Below, piece after piece: positions 31,963 to 40,649 of a stretch of 64,000 bases of DNA. Within the stretch, counting starts at the first letter, position 1, and each line of letters begins with the position of its first letter. The stretch is from Roseateles sp. (GTDB lineage: Bacteria > Pseudomonadota > Gammaproteobacteria > Burkholderiales > Burkholderiaceae): positions 112,870-176,869 of the forward strand of contig JAFAMW010000058.1 in the NCBI GenBank assembly GCA_019232985.1. Reading direction: 5' to 3'. The notes below the pieces were generated by a model. The model was not told the DNA's origin. It saw only the letters and a program-made list of their open reading frames with translations, and made no database searches. Made by a program: the position numbers and the translations under genes.

Positions 31963-33555
31963 TCAGCCGCGATCGAGCTTGACGATCTCGGCCGCCGCGC
32001 GCAGCCCCTGCGTGTAGGCCTCCTCGAACACCGAGTAGGCCGACAGGTCCGCATGCGCGAAGTGCAGCCGCCCCTGCGGCGCGCGCAGCGCCGCGAGCGC
32101 GGCCGAGCCGCGCCGGCCCGGGAACGGGATGCTCATGCCATGGCCCCAGCGCATCAGGTCGGCGCGCCGGAGCTGGTCGCGCAGGCGCGGGTGGACCTCG
32201 TGCAGGCCGTCGAGCACGCGGCCGAGCCAGACTGGCCAGTCCTGCTTGAGCAGGGCCGGGCGCTGCGCCTCGTCGAGCGCGAGGTAGGCGCTCAGCACGA
32301 GCGGTCCGCCGGCCGGCGACAGCAGCTGGTGCGACGCGTCGACGTAGCCGAGCTGGCCGCTCGCCGCGCCGTAGACGACGTTGTCCCAGGCGCGCGGGGC
32401 GCCCGCGCGCTCGAGCGGCGCCTCGTCGAGCAGCAGGTTCGCGACGAGCCACGGCGCATGGCGGCCCGCGGCGGCCGCTTCGTGCAGCGGCGCGACGCTG
32501 CCGCCGACGAGGCGGTCGGCGATGGACAGCGGCGTCGCGAGCACGACGCGCTTGGCGATCCATCGCTCGGGGCGGTGCTGCGCCTCGTCGAACGCGAGCA
32601 CGTCGACGGCGTCGCGCCCGGCGTCGACGCGCAGCACCGTGCGGCCCGGGTGCACACGCGCGCCGAGCGGCGCGGCGAGCTGGTTCGCGAGCCAGCCGTT
32701 GCCCTCGGGCCAGGTCAGCACCGGCTCGGCCTCGTCGTGGCCGTCTCCGGGCGGATGGAAGCCATGCCGGCTCGCGAAGTAGTGGACGCCGGCCCAGGCC
32801 GACACCGCGCTCGCCGGCGCGCCGTAGTCGTCGCGGCAGCAGTAGTCGAGGTACCAGCGCAGCTGCGCGTCGCCGAGGCCATGGGCGTCGAGCCAGGCCG
32901 TGAACGGCTGGGCGTCGAGGCGCGCGTGGTCGGGCGTCCACGGCGCGCGGTGCGTCGGCACGGCGAAGCCCCATTCGCGCCGCGCCTGCTCGACGAGGCG
33001 CGCGAAGTGCAGGTACTGCTCGCGCGTCGTCTCGGTCTGCGCGGGCGGCAGCAGGCCCTCGATCCACTCGCGCTGGTAGAACAGGCGCTCCTGCAGGCTG
33101 TGGCACAGGTGCAGCTCGTCCCAGACCGCGCGGCCCGATTCCCGCTTGACGAGGCCGAGCTCCTCGCACAGCGCGTAGATCGGCTCGTCGTCCTCGCCGG
33201 GTACCGGCAGGTAATGCGCGCCGAGCGGGCAGCCGAGGCCCGCGATCGCGTGGCCGCGCGCGTTGCCGCCCGCGCGGTCCTCGAGCTCGAGCACGGCGAC
33301 GTCGTCGATGCCGGCGCGGGCGAGTTCGCGCGCGCACGCAAGGCCAGCGATGCCGCTGCCGACGACGACGACCTCGGCGCGCCGCGCCGGGCCGCTCGCG
33401 GGGCCGGGCCGCGCCTCGCGCAGGCGGTGGCCGCGCTCGACCGCGGCGCCGACCCAGCCGCCCGGCACCTCGCGGCGCCCGCCCGCGGCGTCGCAGCCGG
33501 CGAGCAGGGCGGTGCCGGCCGCGGCGGCGGCGAGGAGTTCGCGGCGCTTGATCAC
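31963..33555 (-). CDS. FAD-dependent amine-oxidase-like oxidoreductase, predicted Tat lipoprotein
   Basis: A 530-residue flavoprotein. The N-terminus MIKRRELLAAAAAGTALLAGC has a twin arginine and a lipobox (C21), so it is probably exported folded and lipid-anchored. The FAD loop GSGIAG is at 66-71 and the family signature continues as ELEDRAGGNARG; a C-terminal FAHADLSAYSVFEEAYTQG closes the FAD site. It resembles the amine oxidase/phytoene desaturase clan. It starts with GTG, overlapping the aminopropyltransferase-like gene by four bases, and is last in the six-gene operon. Oxidation of a polyamine-derived product is plausible but unproven. Confidence 0.8.
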   Translation of the reverse strand: MIKRRELLAAAAAGTALLAGCDAAGGRREVPGGWVGAAVERGHRLREARPGPASGPARRAEVVVVGSGIAGLACARELARAGIDDVAVLELEDRAGGNARGHAIAGLGCPLGAHYLPVPGEDDEPIYALCEELGLVKRESGRAVWDELHLCHSLQERLFYQREWIEGLLPPAQTETTREQYLHFARLVEQARREWGFAVPTHRAPWTPDHARLDAQPFTAWLDAHGLGDAQLRWYLDYCCRDDYGAPASAVSAWAGVHYFASRHGFHPPGDGHDEAEPVLTWPEGNGWLANQLAAPLGARVHPGRTVLRVDAGRDAVDVLAFDEAQHRPERWIAKRVVLATPLSIADRLVGGSVAPLHEAAAAGRHAPWLVANLLLDEAPLERAGAPRAWDNVVYGAASGQLGYVDASHQLLSPAGGPLVLSAYLALDEAQRPALLKQDWPVWLGRVLDGLHEVHPRLRDQLRRADLMRWGHGMSIPFPGRRGSAALAALRAPQGRLHFAHADLSAYSVFEEAYTQGLRAAAEIVKLDRG

Positions 33556-35120
33556 CGGACTTTGCCCCACTCGGCCTCGAACTCGCGCACGAGCACCTGG
33601 TTGGACAGGCGGTTGACCTCGGTCGGCACGCGCGCCATGTCGAGCGGGAAGTCGAACAGCGGCGGCAGGCTCGCGACGTCGAGGAAGCGCAGGCCCGGCG
33701 GCAGCGCCGTCGGCATACGCCAGGGCCGCCGGCTCGCGAGCACGAAGCCCCATTCGCCGAAGCTCGGCACATGGGCGTGATACGGCGTCGCGCTCAGGCC
33801 GACCGACTCGAGCGTGGTCACGACGGTCCAGAAGCTGCGCCGTGCGATCAGCGGGCTCGTCGTCTGCACGACCGCGTAGCCGCTCTCGGAGAGGTGCTGG
33901 GCGACGAGCGCGTAGAAGCTCGCCGTGTAGAGCTTGCCGAGCGCGAAATTGCTCGGGTCGGGGAAGTCGATCACGATCACGTCGTAGAAGCCCGCGTTGC
34001 GCTCGAGCCAGCCGAACGCGTCGGCGTTGACGACGTGGACCTTGGGGTCGTGGAAGGCATCGTGGTTGAGCGCGCGCAGCATGGGCAGCGTCGTGAACAG
34101 CTGGGTCATGCGCGGGTCGAGGTCGACGAGCGTGACCTGCTCGACCTGCGGGTAGCGCAGGATCTCGCGCAGCGCCATGCCGTCGCCGCCGCCGAGCACG
34201 AGCACATGGCACGGCGCGCCCTGGGCGGCCATCGCCGGATGCACGAGCGCCTCGTGGTAGCGGTACTCGTCGCGCGAGTCGAACTGCAGGTTGCCGTTCA
34301 GGTACAGGCGCAGGCCGTCGTGCACGCCGCTGACGACGATGCGCTGATACGGGCTGCTCTCGCGCACGAGGATGCGCTCGCCGTAGAAGCGCTCCTCGGC
34401 CCAGCTCGTCAGGCCGTCGGCCGCGACGAAGGCCGACGCGAGCGTGGCGACGACGCCCGCGCACGCGAGCGCGTGGGCGCGCCACGCGCGCAGCTCGGCG
34501 CGGAACAGCCACAGCGCCCACAGCGCGATAAACGCGTTGAGCAGGCCGAACGCGAGGCCCGTGCGGATCAGGCCCAGCTGCGGCACGAGCAGCAGCGGGA
34601 ACGCGAGCGCGACGACGAGCGCGCCGAGGTAGTCGAAGGTCAGCACCTGCGAGACGAGCTCGGACAGGCGCCAGCCGGCCTGGTCGCGCCGCGCCTGCTG
34701 CTTGAGGATGCGCATCACGAGCGGGATCTCGAGCCCGACGAGCATGCCGACGAGCAGCACGAGCGCGTAGAGCAGGGTGCGGAACGCGCCGAGCTCGGCC
34801 GCCGGCAGCAGGCTGTGCGCGGCGAACAGCGCGGCCGGCATGAGCCCGCCGACCAGGCCGACGAGCAGCTCGACGCGCAGGAAATGCGCGACCAGCTGGT
34901 GCTCGAGGTGACGGCTCAGGTAGGAGCCCAGGCCCATCGCGAACAGATAGGTGCCGATCACGCTCGAGAACTCGAGCACCGAGTCGCCGAGCAGGTAGCT
35001 CGCGAGCGCGCCGGTCGCGAGCTCGTAGACGAGGCCGCAGGCCGCGACGATGAACACGCTCGCGAGCAGCAGCAGCTCGGCCGGCGCGATGCCGCCGGTG
35101 CGCGCGGCGCGCGTCAGCAT
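33552..35120 (-). CDS. Membrane-embedded spermidine-synthase-like protein
   Basis: A 522-residue fusion: about seven hydrophobic spans (residues 15-235) followed by a spermidine-synthase domain. The soluble part keeps the substrate lid NGNLQFDSRDEYRYHE, the SAM-type loop LVLGGGDGMALRE near residue 305, and the catalytic acid region VIDFPDP. Aminopropyl transfer from decarboxylated SAM to an acceptor at the membrane is a reasonable inference given the SpeH-type enzyme 3 kb away. It overlaps the SulP gene by 7 bases and the flavoprotein by 4, so all three are probably co-translated. Confidence 0.85.
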   Translation of the reverse strand: MLTRAARTGGIAPAELLLLASVFIVAACGLVYELATGALASYLLGDSVLEFSSVIGTYLFAMGLGSYLSRHLEHQLVAHFLRVELLVGLVGGLMPAALFAAHSLLPAAELGAFRTLLYALVLLVGMLVGLEIPLVMRILKQQARRDQAGWRLSELVSQVLTFDYLGALVVALAFPLLLVPQLGLIRTGLAFGLLNAFIALWALWLFRAELRAWRAHALACAGVVATLASAFVAADGLTSWAEERFYGERILVRESSPYQRIVVSGVHDGLRLYLNGNLQFDSRDEYRYHEALVHPAMAAQGAPCHVLVLGGGDGMALREILRYPQVEQVTLVDLDPRMTQLFTTLPMLRALNHDAFHDPKVHVVNADAFGWLERNAGFYDVIVIDFPDPSNFALGKLYTASFYALVAQHLSESGYAVVQTTSPLIARRSFWTVVTTLESVGLSATPYHAHVPSFGEWGFVLASRRPWRMPTALPPGLRFLDVASLPPLFDFPLDMARVPTEVNRLSNQVLVREFEAEWGKVR

Positions 35121-36706
35121 GACTTGACCGCGTCGTCGACGCTCCAGGCCGCGAACGCCGCGGCGGGCAGGTCGGGCGAGGCGAGCCGCGCGAGCTGGTC
35201 GCGCACCGGGTCCTTGACGCGCGCGAGCACGAGCTTCGCGCCCTTGGCGCTGACGGCTGCGGCGAACTCGCCGAGCGCCTCGAGGGTCGTGCCGTCGAGG
35301 TCCGAGGTCTCCTCGAGGCTCAGCACGAGGTGGCTCAGGCCGGCCTCGCCGAGCACGCGCGCGCGGATCAGCGCGAGCAGCGGGTCGGCGTTGCCGAAGA
35401 ACAGCGGCACGGCCGGCCGCGCGATCAGCAGGCCCGGCGGCACATGGGCGTCGGGGTGGCGCGCGAGGTCGACGTAGTCGTGGCTGTCGCCGAGCTGGCC
35501 GAGCCAGTCGACGCGCGGCTGGGCGAGGCGCTGCAGCAGCATCAGGATGCTCGCGCCGATCGCGGCGAGCAGGCCGTCGAGCACGCCGAGCGCGAGCACG
35601 GCGGCGAACGCGACGATCGCGACGACGCGGTCGCGCCGCCACTGGAAGTAGGGGCGCAGGCCGGCCGGGTTCAGCGAGTGCAGCATCGCGTGGATCACGA
35701 TCGCGGCGAGCACGGGCTCGGGGGTCAGCGCGATCGCGGGGAGGGCGACGATCAGCGCGAGCAGCACGGTCGCCGCGGCGACGAGGCCCGACGCGCGGCT
35801 CTGCGCGCCGGCTGACTCGTTCGCCGAGGTCGCCGAGAAGCCCGCGCCGACGGCCATGCCCTGGACCAGCGCGGCCGCGATGTTCGCGACGCCGAGCGCG
35901 ATCAGGTCGCGGTTCGCCTCGAACGGATCGTGATGGCGCAGCGCGAAGGTGCGGATCGAGCCGTAGGACTCGGCGTAGAGGATCAGCGCGAGCGCGACGG
36001 CGACCTCGCCGAGGCGCAGCCATTGGTCGAAGGGCAGCTGCGGCGGCGCGGGCAGCGCGAAATGCAGCTCGAGCGCGCCGACCTTGGCGACGCCGGCGGC
36101 CAGGCCCAGCGGCGTCAGCGCGATGCCCAGGGCGATCACGATCAGCGCGCCGGGCACGCGGCGCCAGCGCTCGAACAGCACGAGCAGCGCGAGCGCGCCC
36201 GCGCCGATCGCGAGGCTGGCGGGCTGCCATTCGGCATGGCGCTCGGCGATCGCGAGCAGGGTGCCGAACACGCCGGCCGACACGCCGTGCAGGCCCAGCG
36301 CGGTCGGCAGCTGCTTGACGACGATGGTCAGCGCGAGGCCCAGCGCGAAGCCGCGCAGCACGGGCTTGGCGATCAGGTTCGCGATCGCGCCGAGGCGCAG
36401 CAGGCCGGCGAGCAGGAAGAACACGCCGGCGATCAGCACCATGCCCATCGCGAGCGGCACGGCCAGGGCCGGGGCGCCGAGCGAGCGGGTCGCGGCGAGC
36501 AGCACGGCGGCCGACGAGGACGTCGCCGAGACGATCGCGAAGCGGCTGCGCCCGAGCAGGCCGTAGACGAGCAGGCCGGCGAGCAGCGCGAGCACGCCAT
36601 GCGCGGGCGCGAGGCCCGCGATGCCCGAGTAGGCGACGGCCTCGGGCAGCAGCAGGCCGGCGATCGACAGGCCGGCGATCCAGTCGGCGCTCTTCATCGA
36701 GATCAT
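35114..36706 (-). CDS. SulP-family anion transporter with STAS domain
   Basis: A 530-residue inner-membrane transporter of the SLC26/SulP family. The N-terminus ADWIAGLSIAGLLLPEAVAY is the family signature, followed by about twelve spans and a C-terminal cytoplasmic STAS domain (from about 430) with DLDGTTLEALGEF. Known members move sulfate, bicarbonate or dicarboxylates; the substrate is unknown. A second ATG at 36697 is possible. It is embedded between DUF350 (13 bases upstream) and the aminopropyltransferase-like gene (7-base overlap), so it appears to belong to this system. Confidence 0.88.
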   Translation of the reverse strand: MISMKSADWIAGLSIAGLLLPEAVAYSGIAGLAPAHGVLALLAGLLVYGLLGRSRFAIVSATSSSAAVLLAATRSLGAPALAVPLAMGMVLIAGVFFLLAGLLRLGAIANLIAKPVLRGFALGLALTIVVKQLPTALGLHGVSAGVFGTLLAIAERHAEWQPASLAIGAGALALLVLFERWRRVPGALIVIALGIALTPLGLAAGVAKVGALELHFALPAPPQLPFDQWLRLGEVAVALALILYAESYGSIRTFALRHHDPFEANRDLIALGVANIAAALVQGMAVGAGFSATSANESAGAQSRASGLVAAATVLLALIVALPAIALTPEPVLAAIVIHAMLHSLNPAGLRPYFQWRRDRVVAIVAFAAVLALGVLDGLLAAIGASILMLLQRLAQPRVDWLGQLGDSHDYVDLARHPDAHVPPGLLIARPAVPLFFGNADPLLALIRARVLGEAGLSHLVLSLEETSDLDGTTLEALGEFAAAVSAKGAKLVLARVKDPVRDQLARLASPDLPAAAFAAWSVDDAVKSC

Positions 36707-36719
36707 CGGATGCGTAGGC

Positions 36720-36941
36720 CTAGCCGTGGATCGCGGCCGCGACGATCAGGCCGATCGCGATGCACATCGCGGCGACGACGACGCCGAGCGCGAGGTTCTT
36801 CTTCTCGACGATCTCGTGCCACAGGTGGTAGGGCGTGAGCTTGTCGATGATGACGAAGCTGACCCAGAAGATCAGCACGCCGATCACGGCGTAGAGGATG
36901 GAGCCGAGCACGATGCCGGGCTTGAGCCATTCGATGTCCAT
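36720..36941 (-). CDS. DUF350 small membrane protein
   Basis: A 73-residue protein with two hydrophobic spans (about 9-29 and 50-72) joined by the polar loop DKLTPYHLWHEIVEKKNLAL. This is one DUF350 unit, related to E. coli YjfL. DUF350 genes are often found with SPFH, DUF4178 and polyamine-type enzymes, and the biochemical role is unknown. The ATG at 36941 is preferred over one at 36968, which falls in the preceding gene's end. It lies 27 bases from the DUF4178 gene and 13 from SulP. Confidence 0.85.
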   Translation of the reverse strand: MDIEWLKPGIVLGSILYAVIGVLIFWVSFVIIDKLTPYHLWHEIVEKKNLALGVVVAAMCIAIGLIVAAAIHG

Positions 36942-36968
36942 GCTGTCTCTCCTATGCGTTGACAACAA

Positions 36969-38543
36969 CTATTTGTGGCCGCCGCCGCCGCTGCCCCAGC
37001 CGCCCCAGGCCCCGCCGGCGCCGGTGCCGGTGGGCGCGATGCGCGGACCGCCGCGCGCCTTGCACTGCAGGTACTCGGCGCTGTTCGGGCCGAAGCTGTC
37101 GCGCCAGCCCTGGCAGTCGTCGTGGGTGCACGCGCGCAGCAGCAGCATCAGCACGAGCAGCACGACGACGACGATGACGATGGTACGCAGCAGGCCGGCG
37201 CCAGGCTGCACGTCGGGGTGGGCGAGCGGGCCCGCGCCGAGCGCGGGGCCGAACGCGCGCGCGACCTCGGCCGCGTCGAGCGTGCGGCCGAGGCTCCACA
37301 CGACCTCGCCGGCCATCTGCTCGCGGCTCAGCAGCTCGCTGCGGCCGACGCCGCGCAGCTCGTAGTCGCGGATCTCGGCGCGCTCGCCCTTTTGCAGGCG
37401 CCAGTAGAACTCGCCGAGCACGCGCGTCGTCTCGGCCGCGTAGTCCCATTTCAGCGCGAAACGCTTGGCGTGCCAGACCGCCGTGTCGCCGGTCTCGACC
37501 GGCGCGCCGGTCAGCGGCCGCACGAGACTCCAGCCCGCGTCGGCATCGACGAGGAAGGCGAAGCCCTCGGTGCGGTTGAACAGCAGGTATTCGCGCCAGG
37601 CGCTCGGCTCGTCGTCGCCGAGCTCGCGGCGCTCCTGGTAGCCGACGACCTGCCAGTCGACCGGCTTGGCGCCCGCGTCGAACGCGAGCGCACCCGGGCT
37701 GCCGAGCGCGATGCGCGGGTCGGGGCCCGCGTGCTGGGCGTAATACGCGAGCCCCGCGCCGTCTTCCTGCTGGCTCAGGTCGACGACCGCGTGGCATTGC
37801 CCGCAGGTGATGCTTTGCGTGCTCGCGAGCCGGGGCTCGAGCGGTGCGCCGCAGGACGGGCAGGGCAGGCTGCGGCCGCTCAAGGTCCTGCCGCTGTCCT
37901 CGCGCAGGCCGGTCAGGGCGAGGTCGGCGAGCGCGACCTGGCGGCCGATCGACCACAGCGGCGCGCCGGGCTTGGCCGGGTCGAGGTATTCGAGCGAACC
38001 GACCTCGTCCTGCGCGTTGCGCAGCTCGGCGACGACGAACGCGCCGGCCGGCGGCCGCGGCAGCTCGCCCTGGGCCGCGGCGACCCGGGCCCGCGTCAGC
38101 GCGGCGACCTGCCAGCGCTGGCCGGCCAGCGTCAGCGGCGCGCCGAGCTGGAGCGCGTCGGGGGCGGGCGGCGCCTCGGCGAGCGGCACCTCGAAGCTCA
38201 GGACGAAGCGGCCGTTGTCCTCGGCGAGCCAGGCGCTCCGGCCGCTCGCCTCGAACAGCACATGCCATTCGTTCCAGCTGCCGCCCTCGTAGCCGATCTG
38301 GAGCCGGCCGACGACGCTGAATGCCTCGCCCGCGTGGCGGCCCGTGCTGCCCAGCTGCAGCGGCGAGTAATCCTCGATGAGCTCGGCGCTCTGGCCGATG
38401 CGGCGCAGCGCGCCGGCGTCGCGCACGAGCGTGCTGCGGCAAAAGCCGCACACGGCCGTGGCCGACGCGGCCGAGCGGAACTCGACCGGCGCGCCGCAGT
38501 TCGGGCAAGCCGCCTGCCAGCGGCGCTGTGGGGTCGTGGCCAA
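36969..38543 (-). CDS. DUF4178 zinc-ribbon membrane-anchored protein
   Basis: A 524-residue protein with two zinc ribbons (CPNCGAPVEF...CGFC at 13-34 and CPSCGAPLEP...CGQC near 230-252). Each is followed by a DUF4178 beta-rich domain (about 50-200 and 270-420). One transmembrane helix near 455-475 and a Gly-rich tail end it. This layout resembles YdjG-type partners of SPFH proteins. It starts 19 bases after the SPFH gene in the same operon. Its role is not known; a membrane-stress adaptor is a guess from context. Confidence 0.82.
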   Translation of the reverse strand: MATTPQRRWQAACPNCGAPVEFRSAASATAVCGFCRSTLVRDAGALRRIGQSAELIEDYSPLQLGSTGRHAGEAFSVVGRLQIGYEGGSWNEWHVLFEASGRSAWLAEDNGRFVLSFEVPLAEAPPAPDALQLGAPLTLAGQRWQVAALTRARVAAAQGELPRPPAGAFVVAELRNAQDEVGSLEYLDPAKPGAPLWSIGRQVALADLALTGLREDSGRTLSGRSLPCPSCGAPLEPRLASTQSITCGQCHAVVDLSQQEDGAGLAYYAQHAGPDPRIALGSPGALAFDAGAKPVDWQVVGYQERRELGDDEPSAWREYLLFNRTEGFAFLVDADAGWSLVRPLTGAPVETGDTAVWHAKRFALKWDYAAETTRVLGEFYWRLQKGERAEIRDYELRGVGRSELLSREQMAGEVVWSLGRTLDAAEVARAFGPALGAGPLAHPDVQPGAGLLRTIVIVVVVLLVLMLLLRACTHDDCQGWRDSFGPNSAEYLQCKARGGPRIAPTGTGAGGAWGGWGSGGGGHK

Positions 38544-38562
38544 AGGCGGGGGTTACGGCGTC

Positions 38563-39594
38563 TCAGAGTTTTTTCAGGAGGTCCGCCTTTTTCGCAGCGA
38601 ACTCCTCTTCGGTCAAGATGCCCTTGGCGTGGAGGTCGCCAAGCTTCTCTATCATCGCCATCACGTCCTGCGCGCTCGCGGCCGGCGGCTGTGCGGCGCT
38701 CGCCTGGGCGGATCCAGCCGCGAGGCCCTGGCCGAGCTGCTGGGCAAGCACCTGGCCCAGCGCGACACCGGCGCCGAGGCCCATCGCGTCGCCGGCGACG
38801 CCGCCGCCGGCCGCCGCGCCCTCGGCCATCTTCGGGATCGCCTGGGCCGTCTGGTACTGCATGAACTGGCCCATGTTGTTGCCGACCATGCCCATGCCGA
38901 TCTTCTGGTCGAGGATCTTCTGCAGCTCGTCGGGCAGCGAGATGCTCTGCACGGTCACGCTCTCGAGCTTGAGGCCGAGCTTGTCGAAGGCCGGCGCGGC
39001 CTGGTCCTGCAGCGCCCGGGCGAACGCGACCTGGTTGGCCGCGAGGTCGAGGAAGGGCGTGCCGCTATTGGCGACGGCGTCGGCGATGTTCTGCAGCATC
39101 AGGCCGCGCAGCTGGCCGTCGAGCTCGGCGACCGTGTAGCGGTCGCGGGTGCCCGAGACCTCGGTGTGGAAGCGCTTCGCGTCGGCGATGCGCCACGCGT
39201 AGTTGCCGAACGCGCGCAGGCGCACGGCACCGAAGTCCTTGTCGCGCAGCGTGATCGGCTGCGGCGTGCCCCAGCGCTGGTCGATGCGCTGGCGCGTGCT
39301 GAAGAAGTAGACGTCGCTCTTGAACGGGGACTCGAAGAGCTTGTCCCAGTTCTTCAGATAGGTCAGGACCGGTAGGGTCTGGGTCGTCAGCTTGTACAGG
39401 CCCGGGCCGAACTGGTCGGCCGCCTGACCCTCGTTGACGAACAGCGCCTGCTGCGACTCGCGCACCGTCAGCGCGCCGCCGTTCTGGATCTCCATGTCGG
39501 CCATGGGGAAGCGCCAGGCCAGCGTCTCGTCGCCGTCCTCGGTCCATTGGATGATGTCGATGAACTGCTTCTTGATGAAATCCATCAAAGACAT
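38563..39594 (-). CDS. SPFH-domain protein with SHOCT tail (YdjI-like)
   Basis: A 343-residue cytoplasmic-face membrane-associated scaffold. The SPFH domain spans roughly 30-230 (ALTVRESQQALFVNEGQAAD, then FGAVRLRAFGNYAWRI). An Ala/Gly-rich segment of 250-300 leads to a C-terminal SHOCT motif (DLHAKGILTEEEFAAKKADL). It resembles B. subtilis YdjI, which recruits PspA to membranes. The ATG at 39594 has a clear AAGGAGA site. It is first in the six-gene minus-strand operon and divergent from moaE, 150 bases away. Confidence 0.87.
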   Translation of the reverse strand: MSLMDFIKKQFIDIIQWTEDGDETLAWRFPMADMEIQNGGALTVRESQQALFVNEGQAADQFGPGLYKLTTQTLPVLTYLKNWDKLFESPFKSDVYFFSTRQRIDQRWGTPQPITLRDKDFGAVRLRAFGNYAWRIADAKRFHTEVSGTRDRYTVAELDGQLRGLMLQNIADAVANSGTPFLDLAANQVAFARALQDQAAPAFDKLGLKLESVTVQSISLPDELQKILDQKIGMGMVGNNMGQFMQYQTAQAIPKMAEGAAAGGGVAGDAMGLGAGVALGQVLAQQLGQGLAAGSAQASAAQPPAASAQDVMAMIEKLGDLHAKGILTEEEFAAKKADLLKKL

Positions 39595-39744
39595 GGGCGT
39601 CTCCTTGTCGGCGCTACATCTGCCGTTAACAGGCATGCAGTATCCGCCAAGGGGCATGGTGCAGATTGCCATTTCGGGCCGCATTGCGGTCTCGATACCG
39701 GCTTTTACGAAGCTGACAAAGAGCGCCGGCAATAATCACCTCCC

Positions 39745-40215
39745 ATGAGCGTGCCGCGCGTGAGCATCCAGCCCGAGGATTTCGACCTGTCGGCCGAGGC
39801 CGCCGAGCTGCGCGCGGGCCGCGACGACGTCGGCGCGCTCGCGAGCTTCGTCGGCACGGTGCGCGGCGGCGGCGTCGAGCTGATGGAGCTCGAGCATTAC
39901 CCGGGCATGACGGAGGCCGCGATCGAGGCCATGATCGACGCGGCGATGGCGCGCTTCCAGATCGTCGCGGCGCGCGTGATCCACCGCGTCGGCGCGCTGC
40001 CAGCGGGCGCCCAGATCGTGCTCGTGCTCGTCGCCGCGCGGCATCGCGGCGTCGCGTTCGCGGCTTGCGAGTTCCTGATGGACTACCTGAAGACCCAGGC
40101 GCCGTTCTGGAAGAAGGAACACGGCCCCGACGGCGCACGCTGGGTCGACGCGCGCGACAGCGACGACGAGGCGCTCGCGCGCTGGGGCCTCGCGAATATC
40201 GAGAGAAACGCATGA
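39745..40215 (+). CDS. moaE: Molybdopterin synthase catalytic subunit
   Basis: A 156-residue large subunit that transfers sulfur from MoaD to precursor Z in molybdenum-cofactor synthesis. FVGTVRGGGVELMELEHYPGM, the IHRVGALPAG segment and the catalytic-lysine region APFWKKEHGPDGARWVDARD are all present. AATAAT at 39731-39736 ends 8 bases before the ATG. In most relatives moaE follows moaD; here a 9.7 kb block separates them, so it needs its own promoter. The stop overlaps the next gene by four bases. Confidence 0.93.
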   Translation: MSVPRVSIQPEDFDLSAEAAELRAGRDDVGALASFVGTVRGGGVELMELEHYPGMTEAAIEAMIDAAMARFQIVAARVIHRVGALPAGAQIVLVLVAARHRGVAFAACEFLMDYLKTQAPFWKKEHGPDGARWVDARDSDDEALARWGLANIERNA

Positions 40216-40649
40216 CGAAGCAAGCGCAGTCGTCCAGGGCCCTGGGCCGCCTGCTGCACCTCGGGAGCAGCGCCGACAAGCTGCGCCTCGCCGCCGCGCT
40301 CGTGCTGCTCGCGGGCCTGTTCAGCGCCGCGCTGGTCTGGTGGTTCAACCGCGACGACAACGCGGCGCTGCTGCGCCAGGGCTACGAGATCGTCGGCGGC
40401 CAGGTCTACGCGAGCCAGCAGGCCCAGGCTGCGCGCGACATGCAGCTCGAGCGCATCGGCGGCCACGCGGCCGTCTGGGCCGCGAACTTCAACGAATGGC
40501 TGGCCGAGCGGTTCGAGGGCCGCCGGCTCGCCGTCACGCTGCTCGTGCTCGCGGGCGTCGTCGCGCTCGTGCTCGCCCGCATTGCCGTGCTGATGGACGA
40601 GATCGCGGCCCACGAGGAAACCGAGGCGGGGGGCGCGCCGGACTCTTGA
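40212..40649 (+). CDS. Small membrane protein, unknown function
   Basis: A 145-residue protein with two hydrophobic spans (about 25-46 and 104-125), an intervening soluble stretch of about 57 residues likely on the periplasmic side (the first flank is basic, so the N-terminus is probably inside), and an acidic tail. No family is recognised. It is translationally coupled to moaE by an ATGA overlap and its stop codon lies within the clpB sigma-32-like promoter. Confidence 0.7.
   Translation: MTKQAQSSRALGRLLHLGSSADKLRLAAALVLLAGLFSAALVWWFNRDDNAALLRQGYEIVGGQVYASQQAQAARDMQLERIGGHAAVWAANFNEWLAERFEGRRLAVTLLVLAGVVALVLARIAVLMDEIAAHEETEAGGAPDS

Noticed and set aside
30060..39594. The moaD-moaE block as a recent mobile element
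   Set aside because: No transposase, terminal repeats or target duplication were found, and composition resembles the flanks, so only an older insertion or rearrangement is proposed.
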